From Paenirhodobacter ferrireducens (GTDB lineage: Bacteria; Pseudomonadota; Alphaproteobacteria; Rhodobacterales; Rhodobacteraceae), in assembly GCF_004022265.1 (NCBI RefSeq), contig NZ_SAVB01000001.1:236986-300985 (forward strand): DNA of 64,000 nt. Reading direction: 5' to 3'. The notes under the pieces are model-generated. The model saw only the letters and a program-made list of their open reading frames with translations. It searched no databases and was not told the DNA's origin. The translations under genes and the position numbers were made by a program. Shown one piece after another: positions 10,296 to 19,844 of the stretch (position 1 is its first letter; every line of letters starts with the position of its first letter).

Positions 10296-11351
10296 ATGGT
10301 CCCGCTCGAGAAACTTGCCCAGATCACGCAGCGCTTCGACTTTGTCGGGGCGAAGCTGAACGTCGCCACCGCGCCTGCCGAGATCGCTGCGCTGTCGCGC
10401 GAATATTCCGAGCTGCGCCCGGTGGTCGAGGAAATCGCCGCCTATCGCCAGGCGCTCGAGGACGTGACCGAGGCCGAAGGCTGGCTTGCCGACCCCGAGA
10501 TGAAGGCGCTGGCCGAGGAGGAGCTGCCGCGGCTGCGCGCCCGCATCCCCGAGATGGAGCAGGCACTGCGTCTGGCGCTGCTGCCGAAGGACGCGGCCGA
10601 TGCCCGCCCGGCGATCCTCGAGATCCGCCCGGGCACCGGTGGCGACGAGGCGGCGCTGTTCGCGGGCGACCTTCTGCGCATGTATCAGCGCTATGCCGAG
10701 ACGAAGGGCTGGCGCTTTGAGCTGATGGAGCTGACCCCCTCCGAGCTTGGCGGGGTCAAGGAAGCCACGGCGCGGATCGAGGGCGAGGGGGTCTTTGCCC
10801 GGATGAAATACGAAAGTGGCGTGCACCGGGTGCAGCGCGTGCCCGAGACCGAGGCGGGCGGGCGCATCCACACCTCGGCCGCGACCGTCGCCGTGCTGCC
10901 CGAGGCCGAGGAGGTCGACATCGACATTCCGGCGGGCGACATCCGCATCGACACGATGCGCAGCTCGGGCGCGGGCGGGCAGCATGTGAACACCACCGAC
11001 TCGGCGGTGCGCATCACCCACCTGCCCACCGGCATCGTCGTCACGTCGTCGGAGAAGTCACAGCACCAGAACCGCGCCAATGCGATGGCGGTGCTGCGCG
11101 CGCGGCTTTACGAGATGGAGCGCGAGCGGCTGGCCTCTGAACGTTCGGCCGACCGGCGCGCGCAGGTCGGCTCGGGCGACCGGTCGGAGCGTATCCGCAC
11201 CTACAACTTCCCGCAGGGGCGGATGACCGATCACCGCATCAACCTGACGCTCTATTCCCTGACGCAGATCCTGAACGGCGATCTCGACACGGTGATCGAC
11301 GCGCTGATTGCCGACGATCAGGCGGCGCGGCTGGCGGAGATGGAGGGATGA
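10296..11351 (+). CDS. prfA: peptide chain release factor 1
   Basis: RF1 reads UAA and UAG and triggers peptide release. The 351-residue protein has the GGQ hydrolysis motif at 227-229 and the codon-recognition tripeptide as PET in RVQRVPETE. The ATG at 10296 has no strong Shine-Dalgarno sequence near it (GGAGAG is 22 bases away), but the family N-terminus [14 protein letters not shown] supports it. The stop codon overlaps the start of prmC, which encodes the methyltransferase that modifies the Gln of GGQ. Confidence 0.97.
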   Translation: MVPLEKLAQITQRFDFVGAKLNVATAPAEIAALSREYSELRPVVEEIAAYRQALEDVTEAEGWLADPEMKALAEEELPRLRARIPEMEQALRLALLPKDAADARPAILEIRPGTGGDEAALFAGDLLRMYQRYAETKGWRFELMELTPSELGGVKEATARIEGEGVFARMKYESGVHRVQRVPETEAGGRIHTSAATVAVLPEAEEVDIDIPAGDIRIDTMRSSGAGGQHVNTTDSAVRITHLPTGIVVTSSEKSQHQNRANAMAVLRARLYEMERERLASERSADRRAQVGSGDRSERIRTYNFPQGRMTDHRINLTLYSLTQILNGDLDTVIDALIADDQAARLAEMEG

Positions 11352-12205
11352 GGGCGCAGGAGTCCCTCGTGCTTGGCACCCGGGCGCTCAATGCCGCCGG
11401 GATCGACGGCGCGGCGGGCGATGCGCGCCGGCTGATGGCGCATGCGCTTGGCGTCGCGCCCGAGCGGCTGACGATGGCCTTGGGCGACGAGATCACTGCC
11501 GATCAGCAGGCGGCCTTCGATGCGGCGCTTGCCGCGCGCGCGGCGCATCAGCCGGTCGCACAGATCACCGGCCGGCGCCGGTTCTGGCGGCACGAATTCC
11601 GCGTCACCCGCGACACGCTCGACCCGCGCCCCGAGACCGAGCTGCTGGTCGCCGCGGCGCTCGAGGAGCCCTTCGCGCGGGTGATCGACCTTGGCACCGG
11701 CACCGGCTGCATTCTGCTCAGCCTGCTGGCGGACATGCCCTTCGCCACCGGCACCGGCACCGATCTTTCCGAGGCAGCACTTGCGGTTGCGGGCGAGAAT
11801 GCCGCGGCGCTCGGGTTGACCTCCCGTCTGCGCCTGATCCCCTCGGACTGGTTTGCGCAGGTGGATGGTGTCTTCGACCTGATCGTCTCGAACCCGCCCT
11901 ATATCGCCGAGGCGGAGATGGCGGGCCTTGCCCCCGAGGTGCGCGACTGGGAACCCCACGGCGCGCTGACCCCGGGCGGCGACGGGCTTGACGCCTATCG
12001 CGCGCTGGCGCGTGGCGCCGGGGCGCGGTTGCTGCCGGGCGGGCGGGTGCTGTTCGAGATCGGCCCGACGCAGGGCGCCGCGGTCTCGGAGCTGCTCGCC
12101 GCGCAGGGCTTCGAACGGATCGAGATCCGCCGTGACCTCGATGGCCGTGACCGCGTGGTGATCGGCCGCAAGCCGGCGCAAGAGGGCGGCTGCGGCTGCG
12201 CCTGA
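11348..12205 (+). CDS. prmC: release factor glutamine methyltransferase
   Basis: Methylates the Gln of the GGQ motif of RF1 and RF2 with SAM. A 285-residue protein with an N-terminal helical domain and a class I methyltransferase fold: DLGTGTGCI (SAM binding) near residue 118 and the catalytic NPPY at 182-185. The start shares ATGA with the prfA stop. The C-terminus ends in a short Cys-rich tail (GGCGCA) of no known role. Confidence 0.96.
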   Translation: MRAQESLVLGTRALNAAGIDGAAGDARRLMAHALGVAPERLTMALGDEITADQQAAFDAALAARAAHQPVAQITGRRRFWRHEFRVTRDTLDPRPETELLVAAALEEPFARVIDLGTGTGCILLSLLADMPFATGTGTDLSEAALAVAGENAAALGLTSRLRLIPSDWFAQVDGVFDLIVSNPPYIAEAEMAGLAPEVRDWEPHGALTPGGDGLDAYRALARGAGARLLPGGRVLFEIGPTQGAAVSELLAAQGFERIEIRRDLDGRDRVVIGRKPAQEGGCGCA

Positions 12206-12462
12206 GGTCGGTTTCGGCGCTTTTCCTGCGCGAAACGGCGCCGTTCCGCAATTTCCGGCTTGCACGGGCGCGCATGAAGTGCTTAGTCATTCCCGTGCGG
12301 GATGGAAATTCGATCCCCTGCACGGCTCAGCTCTCCACTGCGGGTCAGACGGTTCACGGGCATCGCCCGGGCAGACCGGCCGCACCCCTGGCGGGCCCGA
12401 TCCTGCAATCCGATCGCGGCCCGGACTTCAGCGCCCCCGAGGGGCTCAACAGACGAAGGCCC

Positions 12463-13137
12463 ATGAGATCTTCCAAATCCCGTTCGCGCAACAAGTCGAA
12501 CCGTCAGCGCTCGATCGGCAACATCATCAATCGGGTGTTCGACAGCTCCGGCCCCGAGGGCAAGGTGCGCGGCACGCCGCAGCAGATCATCGAAAAGTAT
12601 CTCGCGCTGGCGCGGGATGCGCAGCTTGGCAATGACCGTGTTGCCGAGCAGAACTTCTTGCAGCACGCCGAGCATTACACCCGCATGCTCGGCGAGGCGC
12701 AGCGCGAAATGGCGCGCGAGCAGGAGGAGCGGCAACGCTCCTTCCCGCAGCAGGGCGGCAATGGTGGCCAGAACAATGGTCAGCCCGGAGGCCAGAGCGG
12801 CAACCGCGAGCGGGCGGAACGCCCCGAGCGCGAGCCGCGGTCCGAGGAAGGCGCGGCGATGCCCGAGGCCTTTGCGACCGAGGATGACGGCCCGGGCCTC
12901 GTCGTGACGCCCGAGATGCAGGCCGAAGCCGCCCCGGCGCCGGCCGCACCGGCCCTGCCGGTCGCGGAAACCGCCGAAGCGGGCGCGGAACCCGCGCCGA
13001 AGAAGTCGTCGCGCAGCCGCTCGTCCGCATCCTCGCGCAGCCGGTCGCCGTCGGCGCGCGGCAAGAAAAGCGACAAGGCCGAGGGACAAGGCGATGCCGC
13101 CCCGGCCGAGGCCCCGGCGGCGCCCACGGGCGACTAG
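12463..13137 (+). CDS. DUF4167 domain protein, probably RNA-binding
   Basis: A 224-residue protein. The start MRSSKSRSRNKSNRQRS is chosen because the DUF4167 domain begins there; the longer in-frame start 189 bp upstream gives non-family sequence. Residues 1-85 are the basic conserved domain (RSIGNIINRVFDSSGPEGKVRGTPQQI..KY..LARDA), found in alphaproteobacteria. The rest is low-complexity: Gln/Gly/Asn-rich, then Ala/Pro/Glu-rich, ending in a Ser/Arg/Lys segment. Basic and disordered composition suggests RNA or nucleic acid binding; the function is not established. Confidence 0.88.
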   Translation: MRSSKSRSRNKSNRQRSIGNIINRVFDSSGPEGKVRGTPQQIIEKYLALARDAQLGNDRVAEQNFLQHAEHYTRMLGEAQREMAREQEERQRSFPQQGGNGGQNNGQPGGQSGNRERAERPEREPRSEEGAAMPEAFATEDDGPGLVVTPEMQAEAAPAPAAPALPVAETAEAGAEPAPKKSSRSRSSASSRSRSPSARGKKSDKAEGQGDAAPAEAPAAPTGD

Positions 13138-13172
13138 GCCCGGGCGCGTCTTCCCGATTTCCAGAACTTCCG

Positions 13173-13210
13173 AAAGGCCCTGCAATCCGTTGCGGGGCCT
13201 TTGCCTTTTT
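13173..13210 (+). terminator. intrinsic terminator after the DUF4167 gene
   Basis: AAAGGCCC and TGCAA pair with TTGCGGGGCCTTT around the loop TCCG; GCCTTTTTG follows. It stands between the convergent DUF4167 and rsmA genes. Confidence 0.85.
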
Positions 13211-13214
13211 GTGC

Positions 13215-14057
13215 TCAGCCGCGGGCGACGAGGCGGGCGAGGGTGCAGAACGCCTCGAGCGAGACGCGCTCGGCCCGCTCGGTGGGGGCGATGCCGGCCT
13301 CCTCGAGCAGCGCCTCGATATTCGGATGCACGCCCTTCAGCGCGGCGCGCAGCATCTTGCGGCGCTGGTTGAAGGCGACGGCGACGACGCGTTCCAAAAC
13401 CTTCGGATCGGCCGGGAACCGCGGCTCGGGCAGGGCGCGCAGATGCACCACCGCCGAATGCACCTTCGGCGCCGGGGTGAAGGCCTCGGGCGGCAGCACC
13501 ATCACGATCTTCGCCTCGCAGCGCCATTGTGCCAAAAGCGCGAGCCGCCCATAATGGTTGGAGCCGGGCTTCGCCACGATCCGCTCGGCCACTTCCTTCT
13601 GGAACATCAGCGTCAGGCTGTCCCAGAACGGCGGCCAGTCGGGCGGCGTCAGCCAGCGGATCAGCAGCTCGGTGCCGACGTTGTAGGGCAGGTTCGCGGC
13701 GATCCGGATCGGCGGCGTCAGATGGGCGCGCACGTCGATCTCCAGCGCGTCGCCGTTGATGACCTCCAGCCGGCCGGGGTAATGTGCGGCGATCTCGGCC
13801 AGCGCCGGCAGGCAACGGCTGTCCTTCTCGACGGCGAGTACCCGGCGCGCACCCTCGGCAAGGAGCCCGCGGGTCAGCCCGCCCGGCCCGGGCCCGACCT
13901 CGAGCACGTCGCAACCACTCAGATCGCCCGCCGCGCGCGCGATCTTGGCGGTCAGGTTCAAATCCAGCAGGAAGTTCTGGCCAAGGCTTTTCTTCGCCAC
14001 CAGCTCATGGTCGCGGATCACCTCGCGCAGAGGGGGGAGCCCGTCGATCGCTGCCAT
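13215..14057 (-). CDS. rsmA: 16S rRNA (adenine-N6,N6)-dimethyltransferase KsgA
   Basis: Dimethylates two adjacent adenines in the 3' hairpin of 16S rRNA, a late step of 30S assembly. The 280-residue protein has [11 protein letters not shown] near the N-terminus, the SAM motif [10 protein letters not shown] and the catalytic [14 protein letters not shown] lies before the chosen ATG. It follows pdxA, with a repeat element between them, as part of the surA-pdxA-rsmA order common in proteobacteria. Confidence 0.97.
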   Translation of the reverse strand: MAAIDGLPPLREVIRDHELVAKKSLGQNFLLDLNLTAKIARAAGDLSGCDVLEVGPGPGGLTRGLLAEGARRVLAVEKDSRCLPALAEIAAHYPGRLEVINGDALEIDVRAHLTPPIRIAANLPYNVGTELLIRWLTPPDWPPFWDSLTLMFQKEVAERIVAKPGSNHYGRLALLAQWRCEAKIVMVLPPEAFTPAPKVHSAVVHLRALPEPRFPADPKVLERVVAVAFNQRRKMLRAALKGVHPNIEALLEEAGIAPTERAERVSLEAFCTLARLVARG

Positions 14058-14067
14058 GATCCGTTCC

Positions 14068-14130
14068 TTCATCTTGCCGCAAATACCTCGGGGGTCCGGG
14101 GGCTGGCCCCCGGTCTCACGGCCCCCGGCC
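14068..14130 (-). repeat. 3' intergenic element, copy 2 (divergent)
   Basis: Plus strand AAATACCTCGGGGGT (14081-14095) is followed by a strong CCGGGGGC-TG-GCCCCCGG hairpin (14096-14113) and a GC-rich tail. The second GGGGGC-AGC-GCCCCC hairpin of the other copies is not conserved here. It lies 3' of pdxA and just before rsmA. Confidence 0.55.
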
Positions 14131-14177
14131 GCGTCGCGCCCGGGCATACTGTCCCCGGGCGGCGACGGCAAGCACGC

Positions 14178-15185
14178 TCAGCGCGCCCGCGCGGCCCCCA
14201 TCTTCGCCGCCATCTTCAGCGCCGAGATCAGGCTGGCCGGATTGGCGCGACCTTGCCCCGCGATGTCATAGGCGGTGCCATGATCGGGCGAGGTGCGCAC
14301 GAAGGGCAGGCCGAGCGTCACGTTCACCCCGCCGTCGAAATCGAGCGTCTTGATCGGGATCAGTGCCTGATCGTGATAGGCGCAGATCGCCGCGTCATAT
14401 TTCGCCCGTGCCCCGGCGTGGAACATCGTGTCGGCGGGCAGCGGACCGGCGACGGCAAAGCCCTCGGCGCGCAGCCCGGCGAGGGTGTCGTTCATCCAGT
14501 CGAGCTCCTCGTGCCCCATCGCACCGCCTTCGCCCGCATGCGGGTTCAGACCGGCGACGGCCAGGCGCGGGTTCTCGATCGCGAAATCGCGGCGCAGCCC
14601 CTCGGCGGTGATCCGCACGGTCTCGCGCAGCAGCTCGGGGGTGAAGGCCTTGGGCACCGCGCTCAGCGCGATATGGATCGTCGTCGGCACCACGCGCAGC
14701 GGCGGCGTGGCGCTTTCGGCGGCGAGCATCATCACCACCCGCGCGCCCCCCGCCAGATGGGCGAGGTATTCGGTATGCCCCGGGAAGGCGAAATTCGCGC
14801 CGTCATGCAGCGCCTTCTTGTGGATCGGCGCGGTGGTCAGCGCGCTGCCCTCGCCCGCGCGCACGATTTCCACGGCGCGGGCGATCACCGCGATCACCGC
14901 GGCGGCATTCTCCGGATCGGGCTGACCGGGCAGCGCCGCGGCCGGGAAGGCATGCGGCAGCACCGGCAGCGCCGAGCCCGCATGCAGCATCGCCTCGGCG
15001 GGCGTGGAGATCTCGCGGATCTTCGTGCCGCGCGGCAGATGCGACGGATCGCCGATCCAGACGAAGGGCAGCGCCGCGCCGAGGATTTCCCAGGCCTTCG
15101 CGGCGATCTCGGGGCCGATGCCCGACGGGTCGCCGCAGCTGACGATCACCGGCCGGTGCGCCGCGTCTTCCCGCGCCATGCTCAT
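14178..15185 (-). CDS. pdxA: 4-hydroxythreonine-4-phosphate dehydrogenase
   Basis: Oxidises 4-phosphohydroxy-L-threonine with NAD in pyridoxal phosphate synthesis (DXP-dependent route). A 335-residue protein with GDPSGIGPEI at the N-terminus and the metal-binding His of PGHTEYL, YHDQALIPIK and HGTAYDIAG. The ATG at 15185 shares ATGA with the surA stop, so the two are coupled; a second ATG two codons later is the alternative. Confidence 0.95.
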   Translation of the reverse strand: MSMAREDAAHRPVIVSCGDPSGIGPEIAAKAWEILGAALPFVWIGDPSHLPRGTKIREISTPAEAMLHAGSALPVLPHAFPAAALPGQPDPENAAAVIAVIARAVEIVRAGEGSALTTAPIHKKALHDGANFAFPGHTEYLAHLAGGARVVMMLAAESATPPLRVVPTTIHIALSAVPKAFTPELLRETVRITAEGLRRDFAIENPRLAVAGLNPHAGEGGAMGHEELDWMNDTLAGLRAEGFAVAGPLPADTMFHAGARAKYDAAICAYHDQALIPIKTLDFDGGVNVTLGLPFVRTSPDHGTAYDIAGQGRANPASLISALKMAAKMGAARAR

Positions 15186-16447
15186 GGCCGCACGATCACC
15201 GCATTGGCGGTCAGGTCGGCGAGGTAGCTGTCGGAATAGCTGCCCATCCGCTCGTTTTGCAGCCGCGCACGCACCGCATCGCGGTTCGGCGCGGTTTCGC
15301 CCTTGGTGTCGTCCACCGCCGCCTCGCGCGAGCACAGCATCACCAGCTCCTGCCCCGCGCCACGGGTCAGCACCGTGGTCTCGCCGATATCGAGCCCGGC
15401 GAGCGCCAGCGCGATGTCCTTCGGCAGCGCCCCCTGCGGGGCCGGGTCGGGACGGCTGACGGGAGACACGGGGAGCCCCTTCACCACCGTGTAGAGGTCG
15501 TCGCAGCGCTTGGCGGCGGCCGCCTTCTGCGCCAGTTGCGCCGCCTGTTCGGAGCCCGCCGGGCCGAGCGCAAGCGTCGCATAGCCAAGCGTCTGCGCGC
15601 GGGTGCCGGCCGGGCCGTGCTCGTCGATGCTGCGCATCATGAAGATCGCGACGGCGCCGTTCAGCTCGATCGGGGCCGAGGCCTGACCCGGCGCGAGACC
15701 AAGCAGCACCGGGCGCAGGGCCGGCGGCAGATTGTCCAGCGGCATCCAGTCGAGGCGCCCGCCGTTATCGCGGGTCGAGGCGGCCGACATCTGCCGCGCC
15801 GCCTCGGCGAAGGCGGCTTCGCTGCGCAATTGCGAGATCTTCTCGGCCTCGGCATGGGCTGCGGCCTCCTGACCGGGCGGGGCCGGCAGGATGATTTCCG
15901 AGATCAGCACCCGGGTGCCGCCGCCACGTTCCGATTCCATCAGCATGGCGCGGTCGATGTCGCTGTCCGAGATCCGCACCCGCGGCCCGAAGCGCTGCTT
16001 CACCAGCTCGCGCCAGACCAGGCCGGCGGTGACGAAGTCGCGGAAGGTCGGCTCGTCGACACCGGTTTTCGCCAGCTCGGCGACGAACTGTTCGGAGGTC
16101 AGGTTGGCACGGCCGGCAAACTCGGTCATGCCCTTGCCGACGGCGTCCTTGTCGAGCACGATGCCGGCCTGCTTTGCGGCCCAGACCCGCAGCCGGTCCT
16201 CGATCAGCGATTTTTCGGCGGCTTTGTGCAGGTCGCCCGGCTGGCGCAGCAGCTGCATGAAGCGCATCCGCTGCTCGATCTCATAGCCGGTGATGCCGAG
16301 CCCGTTCACGAGGATCACCGGCGCGAAGGGGCTGTTCGTGGTGGCTGCCTGCGCGGCCACGTCGGTCACCGTCAGCCCGAGCGCGAGCGCCATGCCCAGA
16401 AGCGGGGTCAGTCGCATCCTCATCCTCATCCGTCTTTCGTCCGTCAT
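15182..16447 (-). CDS. surA: periplasmic peptidyl-prolyl isomerase/chaperone, SurA-like
   Basis: A 421-residue chaperone for outer-membrane proteins. A signal peptide (hydrophobic PLLGMALALGLTVTDVAAQA) precedes the SurA N-terminal domain (NGLGITGYEIEQRMRF) and a parvulin-type PPIase region around residues 180-290 (LISEIILPAP, then GRLDWMPLDNLPP); the C-terminal segment follows. Several Met codons occur at the start (MTDERRMRMRMRL); the first is used. The position directly before lptD's substrate-related genes is functional: SurA helps LptD fold. Confidence 0.88.
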   Translation of the reverse strand: MTDERRMRMRMRLTPLLGMALALGLTVTDVAAQAATTNSPFAPVILVNGLGITGYEIEQRMRFMQLLRQPGDLHKAAEKSLIEDRLRVWAAKQAGIVLDKDAVGKGMTEFAGRANLTSEQFVAELAKTGVDEPTFRDFVTAGLVWRELVKQRFGPRVRISDSDIDRAMLMESERGGGTRVLISEIILPAPPGQEAAAHAEAEKISQLRSEAAFAEAARQMSAASTRDNGGRLDWMPLDNLPPALRPVLLGLAPGQASAPIELNGAVAIFMMRSIDEHGPAGTRAQTLGYATLALGPAGSEQAAQLAQKAAAAKRCDDLYTVVKGLPVSPVSRPDPAPQGALPKDIALALAGLDIGETTVLTRGAGQELVMLCSREAAVDDTKGETAPNRDAVRARLQNERMGSYSDSYLADLTANAVIVRP

Positions 16448-16497
16448 CCGTTCCGTTCCTGCCCCGTCGCTCCCCGCCGGGGCGTGTCTTCGCGCGC

Positions 16498-18735
16498 TCA
16501 GTAGCGGCACACGCGCGTCGCGCTGCCGCCGGTGGTCTTGCGGCCCGTCGAGGTCGCGCCGAAGCCTGCCAGCTGTACCGAGAGACCGAAGTCGGTTTCC
16601 GGCTTCACAGTAGAGGAGGACGTGAAGCGACGCGAGAGGGAAAGATCGACGCTCATGCACTCGTTGGCATATTCCAGCCCGACCGTGGCGCGGGCGGCCC
16701 GCTCGGCGGTGAAGTCGTAGCGCGTCGAGAGGGTGGAGCGCCAGCCCTCGGCCCAGGTCCAGCCGGTCTCGAGCAGAAGCTCGGAGGTGTCGGTGAGCCG
16801 GCCCTCGGTCTCGCTTGCGTCCATCCACAGATAGCCTGCCGCGATCTGGTACTTGTCGCCCGCGAAGGCGAGCCGCAGCTCGTCGCGGGAAAAGCCGAAG
16901 TCGTTGTCGAACAGCGCCCGGTTCGACAGCGTCAGCCCCTCGGCGGTGGTCAGGTGCGCGGCGATGAGCCAGTCCGACCGCCGCCCCGACAGACCCGAGC
17001 CGGTGGGGAACTGATCGGTGTCGGTCAGCCGCACCACGCGCCCTGCGGTCACGCCAAGCGACCAGCCCGAGGCGTCGTGCCGGGTCCAGCTCAGCCCGAG
17101 GTTGGCGCGCAGCCCCTCTTCGCGTGCATCTCCGCCCGGGTAGCGCGAGAAGGAGAACAGGTTGCCCTCGTCGAATTCGGTCAGCAGACTGTCTTCGTTG
17201 GCCACTTGTTTCAGGTTGTCGGGGCTCCACACCAGCTGCGCGATGGGCTCGATCACCTGCGAGGCGCGGCCCGAGGTGGCAACCCAGGGCCAGCGCAGCT
17301 CGACGCCTACCGTGGGCAGGGCGCGCAACGTGTGGTCGGCCCAGTTCTCGTCCTGCCGCACCATCACCGCGTCGCCCGCAAGCTCGGTCTGCATTGCGGC
17401 GAGCACCCCCCCCGAGAGCAGCCATTGCCGGCGCCAGCCGGCGACGAAGGAGGTGCGCAGCGTGTCGCGTCCGTCCGAGACGGTGTCGCTGTCCTCGATG
17501 CCGTCGACCGTCATGTCCGAGGCACGGCGATGCGCATGCACCGACCAGTCGATCGTCGCCTCGCCGCCGATCACCGCGGGGCGGATCACCCGCGTCCAGC
17601 TGAAATCGCCCGAGAGCATCGGCTCGGTCGAGTTGCTTTCCCCCGAACGGATCGAATGGGTGTTGCCGGCGCGCAGCCAGATCATCTCGTTGCGGTGCAC
17701 CTTCTCGAGGGTGACACCAGACCACAGCCGGTCGTCCTCGGTGATGCCGTAGTTCAGCAGATAGGACGGGTCGCTCACCACTTTCAGCTGCAGCCCGAGG
17801 GTGTAATCCGAGGGCAGCTTGAAGGTGCCGTCGGCAAAGAGATAGCCGCGGTTCTCGCCCTTGCGGATGCTGTCACTGCTGAGCGCGCCCTCGGCGTTGA
17901 TCGTGCCGTTGTCGAAGGCCTGACGGTAGCGCAGCCCGAGCGTGCGGGTGTAGGAGCTCGACAGGTAGGGCGTGACGGTGAGGTCGGCACTTGGTCCGAG
18001 GGCAATGAAATAGGGCAGCTTCAGCCCCGCGCCGAGGCTCGAGGTGGTGCGGAAGCTTGGCCGCAGCAGACCCGACATCCGCGTCACCGTCGGGTCGGGC
18101 ATGCGCAGATTTGGCAGCCAGACGAGCGGCACGCCCATCACGCGAAACTGGGCGCCCTCGAAATGCAGCTGCTTGGTTTCATTGTCATGGGTGATCTTGC
18201 GCGCCCGGATCTCCCACAGCGGGGTCGGGTCCGAGGCGCAGATCCGGCAGGAGGAGGCGACGACCTCGGTCAGGGTGGTGATGCGGCCATCCTTGCGGTC
18301 GATCCGGTTCGCGGCGAGCTGCAGCTCGCGTGCCATCACCATCCGCGCGCCGACCATCACGCCGTTCTGCAGATCGCGCGACAGCTCGGCCTGATCGGCG
18401 ACGATCACCGAGCCGGTCTGCCCGGGCTCGACCAGCCGGATCGGCCCCTCGATCGTCAGGGTCTCGGTGTTCTGGTCATAGGTGACGCGGTGCGCGGTCA
18501 GCCGGTTCTGCTTCCAGTAGATCTCGACTGCGCCCTCGGCCAGCAGCCGGTTGTCGGCCGTGGTGACGATGCGGTCGGCAAGCAGGGTCGCCGCCTGATC
18601 GGCGTCGGCCACGGCATAGCCGCCCGGCGCGCCGGCGGGCGCATCGGCGCTGCCCGCGGGGGGCTCGGCCCATGCCGCGGGTGGCAGGGTCAGCGCGGCA
18701 CTCGCGAGCAGCGCGGCAATCAGCCCGTTCCTCAT
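16498..18735 (-). CDS. lptD: LPS-assembly outer-membrane protein LptD
   Basis: Outer-membrane beta-barrel that, with LptE, inserts lipopolysaccharide into the outer leaflet. The 745-residue precursor has a signal peptide ending AWA near residue 23, the periplasmic LptA-like beta-jellyroll domain (DRIVTTADNRLLAEGAVEIY) and the long barrel with alternating aromatic/polar strands. Conserved barrel signatures such as LPNLRMPDPTVTR are present. Its ATG overlaps the lptG stop by one base (TGATG). Confidence 0.95.
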   Translation of the reverse strand: MRNGLIAALLASAALTLPPAAWAEPPAGSADAPAGAPGGYAVADADQAATLLADRIVTTADNRLLAEGAVEIYWKQNRLTAHRVTYDQNTETLTIEGPIRLVEPGQTGSVIVADQAELSRDLQNGVMVGARMVMARELQLAANRIDRKDGRITTLTEVVASSCRICASDPTPLWEIRARKITHDNETKQLHFEGAQFRVMGVPLVWLPNLRMPDPTVTRMSGLLRPSFRTTSSLGAGLKLPYFIALGPSADLTVTPYLSSSYTRTLGLRYRQAFDNGTINAEGALSSDSIRKGENRGYLFADGTFKLPSDYTLGLQLKVVSDPSYLLNYGITEDDRLWSGVTLEKVHRNEMIWLRAGNTHSIRSGESNSTEPMLSGDFSWTRVIRPAVIGGEATIDWSVHAHRRASDMTVDGIEDSDTVSDGRDTLRTSFVAGWRRQWLLSGGVLAAMQTELAGDAVMVRQDENWADHTLRALPTVGVELRWPWVATSGRASQVIEPIAQLVWSPDNLKQVANEDSLLTEFDEGNLFSFSRYPGGDAREEGLRANLGLSWTRHDASGWSLGVTAGRVVRLTDTDQFPTGSGLSGRRSDWLIAAHLTTAEGLTLSNRALFDNDFGFSRDELRLAFAGDKYQIAAGYLWMDASETEGRLTDTSELLLETGWTWAEGWRSTLSTRYDFTAERAARATVGLEYANECMSVDLSLSRRFTSSSTVKPETDFGLSVQLAGFGATSTGRKTTGGSATRVCRY

Positions 18736-19844
18736 CAGCCGTCTTCCTCCTGCAAGATCAGCGCCAGCGCCAGCATCAGCGCGATTGCCGGCGGCGCCCA
18801 GGCGGCCAGCGCCACCGGGATCTGCCCGTTATCTCCCAAAACCTGCGCCACATTGCGCAGGAAGAACACGCCAAGCCCTGCGGCAAGCGCAAGGAGCACC
18901 ATCACCCCGGTGCGGCCGAGCCGGCTGTGGCGCATGGTGAACCCCGCCGCGATCAGCACCATCGCCGCCATCACCAGCGGCTGGGCAAGTTCCATCTCGA
19001 ACCACACCAGATGGCGGCGCGCCGAGAAGCCGGCGTTCTCGAGGCCGCGGATGAAGCCCGGCAGCTGCCAGATCGGCACCGTCGAGGGGGTGCCGAAGCT
19101 GTCGCGGATGCGCTCGGCGGTCAGGTCCGAGGGCAGGCTGAGCGTGTCGGCGCGGGTCGCGTCGCGCTCGGGGTTGGTCGAACTGCCGAGCGGCCAGTCC
19201 TTGACCTTCGTCAGCGCCCATGCGCCGCGGGTCAGCACCGCCTCTTCGGCGTCGATCCGGCGCACCGGGCCGCGCTCGGGGTCGACGATCAGGAAGGTCA
19301 CGTCATAAAGCCGCGTCGCATCGAGATTGGCGCGTGCAGCGCGGATCACCGCCTGTTCGCCGGCGCTGTCGCCGCCCATGCCCTGGCGCATCCACACGCC
19401 CTCCTGGCCGATCGACACCGCCTGCACCCCGGTCGCGCGATAGCGGCCGGCGAGCTCCTCGTAGCGTTTCGAGGTGGCCGAGACGATCGGGTTGCCCACG
19501 GCGACGATCAGCACGCCCAGCAGCAGCGCCACCACCACCGGCGCGGCCAGCATGCGCAGCGCCGAACGGCCCGAGGCGCGGATCACCACCAGCTCGGACG
19601 AGCGCGCGAGGCCCAGGAACAGCGTCACCGCGGCGAGGATCATCACCAGCGGCAGGATGGTGTAGAGCGAGGCCGGCACCGACAGCCCGGCCAGCAGCGC
19701 CGCCTGTGCAAGGCCGACCTTGGCGGCGCTGAAGGAGCGGATCTTCTCGACCATCTCGATCAGGAAGAGGATGCCCCAGAAGGTCGCCGCGACCATCACG
19801 AAGGCGCGCAGGAAGCGGCGCGCGATGTAGAGCGAGAGCGTCAT
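18735..19844 (-). CDS. lptG: LPS export ABC transporter permease LptG
   Basis: Inner-membrane half of the LptB2FG exporter that pulls lipopolysaccharide from the inner membrane. 369 residues with three TM segments at each end around a periplasmic beta-jellyroll domain; starts MTLSLYIARRFLRAF. The start shares ATGA with the lptF stop. The in-frame extension upstream lies within lptF and is rejected. Confidence 0.94.
   Translation of the reverse strand: MTLSLYIARRFLRAFVMVAATFWGILFLIEMVEKIRSFSAAKVGLAQAALLAGLSVPASLYTILPLVMILAAVTLFLGLARSSELVVIRASGRSALRMLAAPVVVALLLGVLIVAVGNPIVSATSKRYEELAGRYRATGVQAVSIGQEGVWMRQGMGGDSAGEQAVIRAARANLDATRLYDVTFLIVDPERGPVRRIDAEEAVLTRGAWALTKVKDWPLGSSTNPERDATRADTLSLPSDLTAERIRDSFGTPSTVPIWQLPGFIRGLENAGFSARRHLVWFEMELAQPLVMAAMVLIAAGFTMRHSRLGRTGVMVLLALAAGLGVFFLRNVAQVLGDNGQIPVALAAWAPPAIALMLALALILQEEDG

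Noticed and set aside
12283..13914. A 500-codon frame antisense to the DUF4167 gene and in another frame of rsmA
   Set aside because: It crosses a strong terminator and two recognised genes and has no motif.
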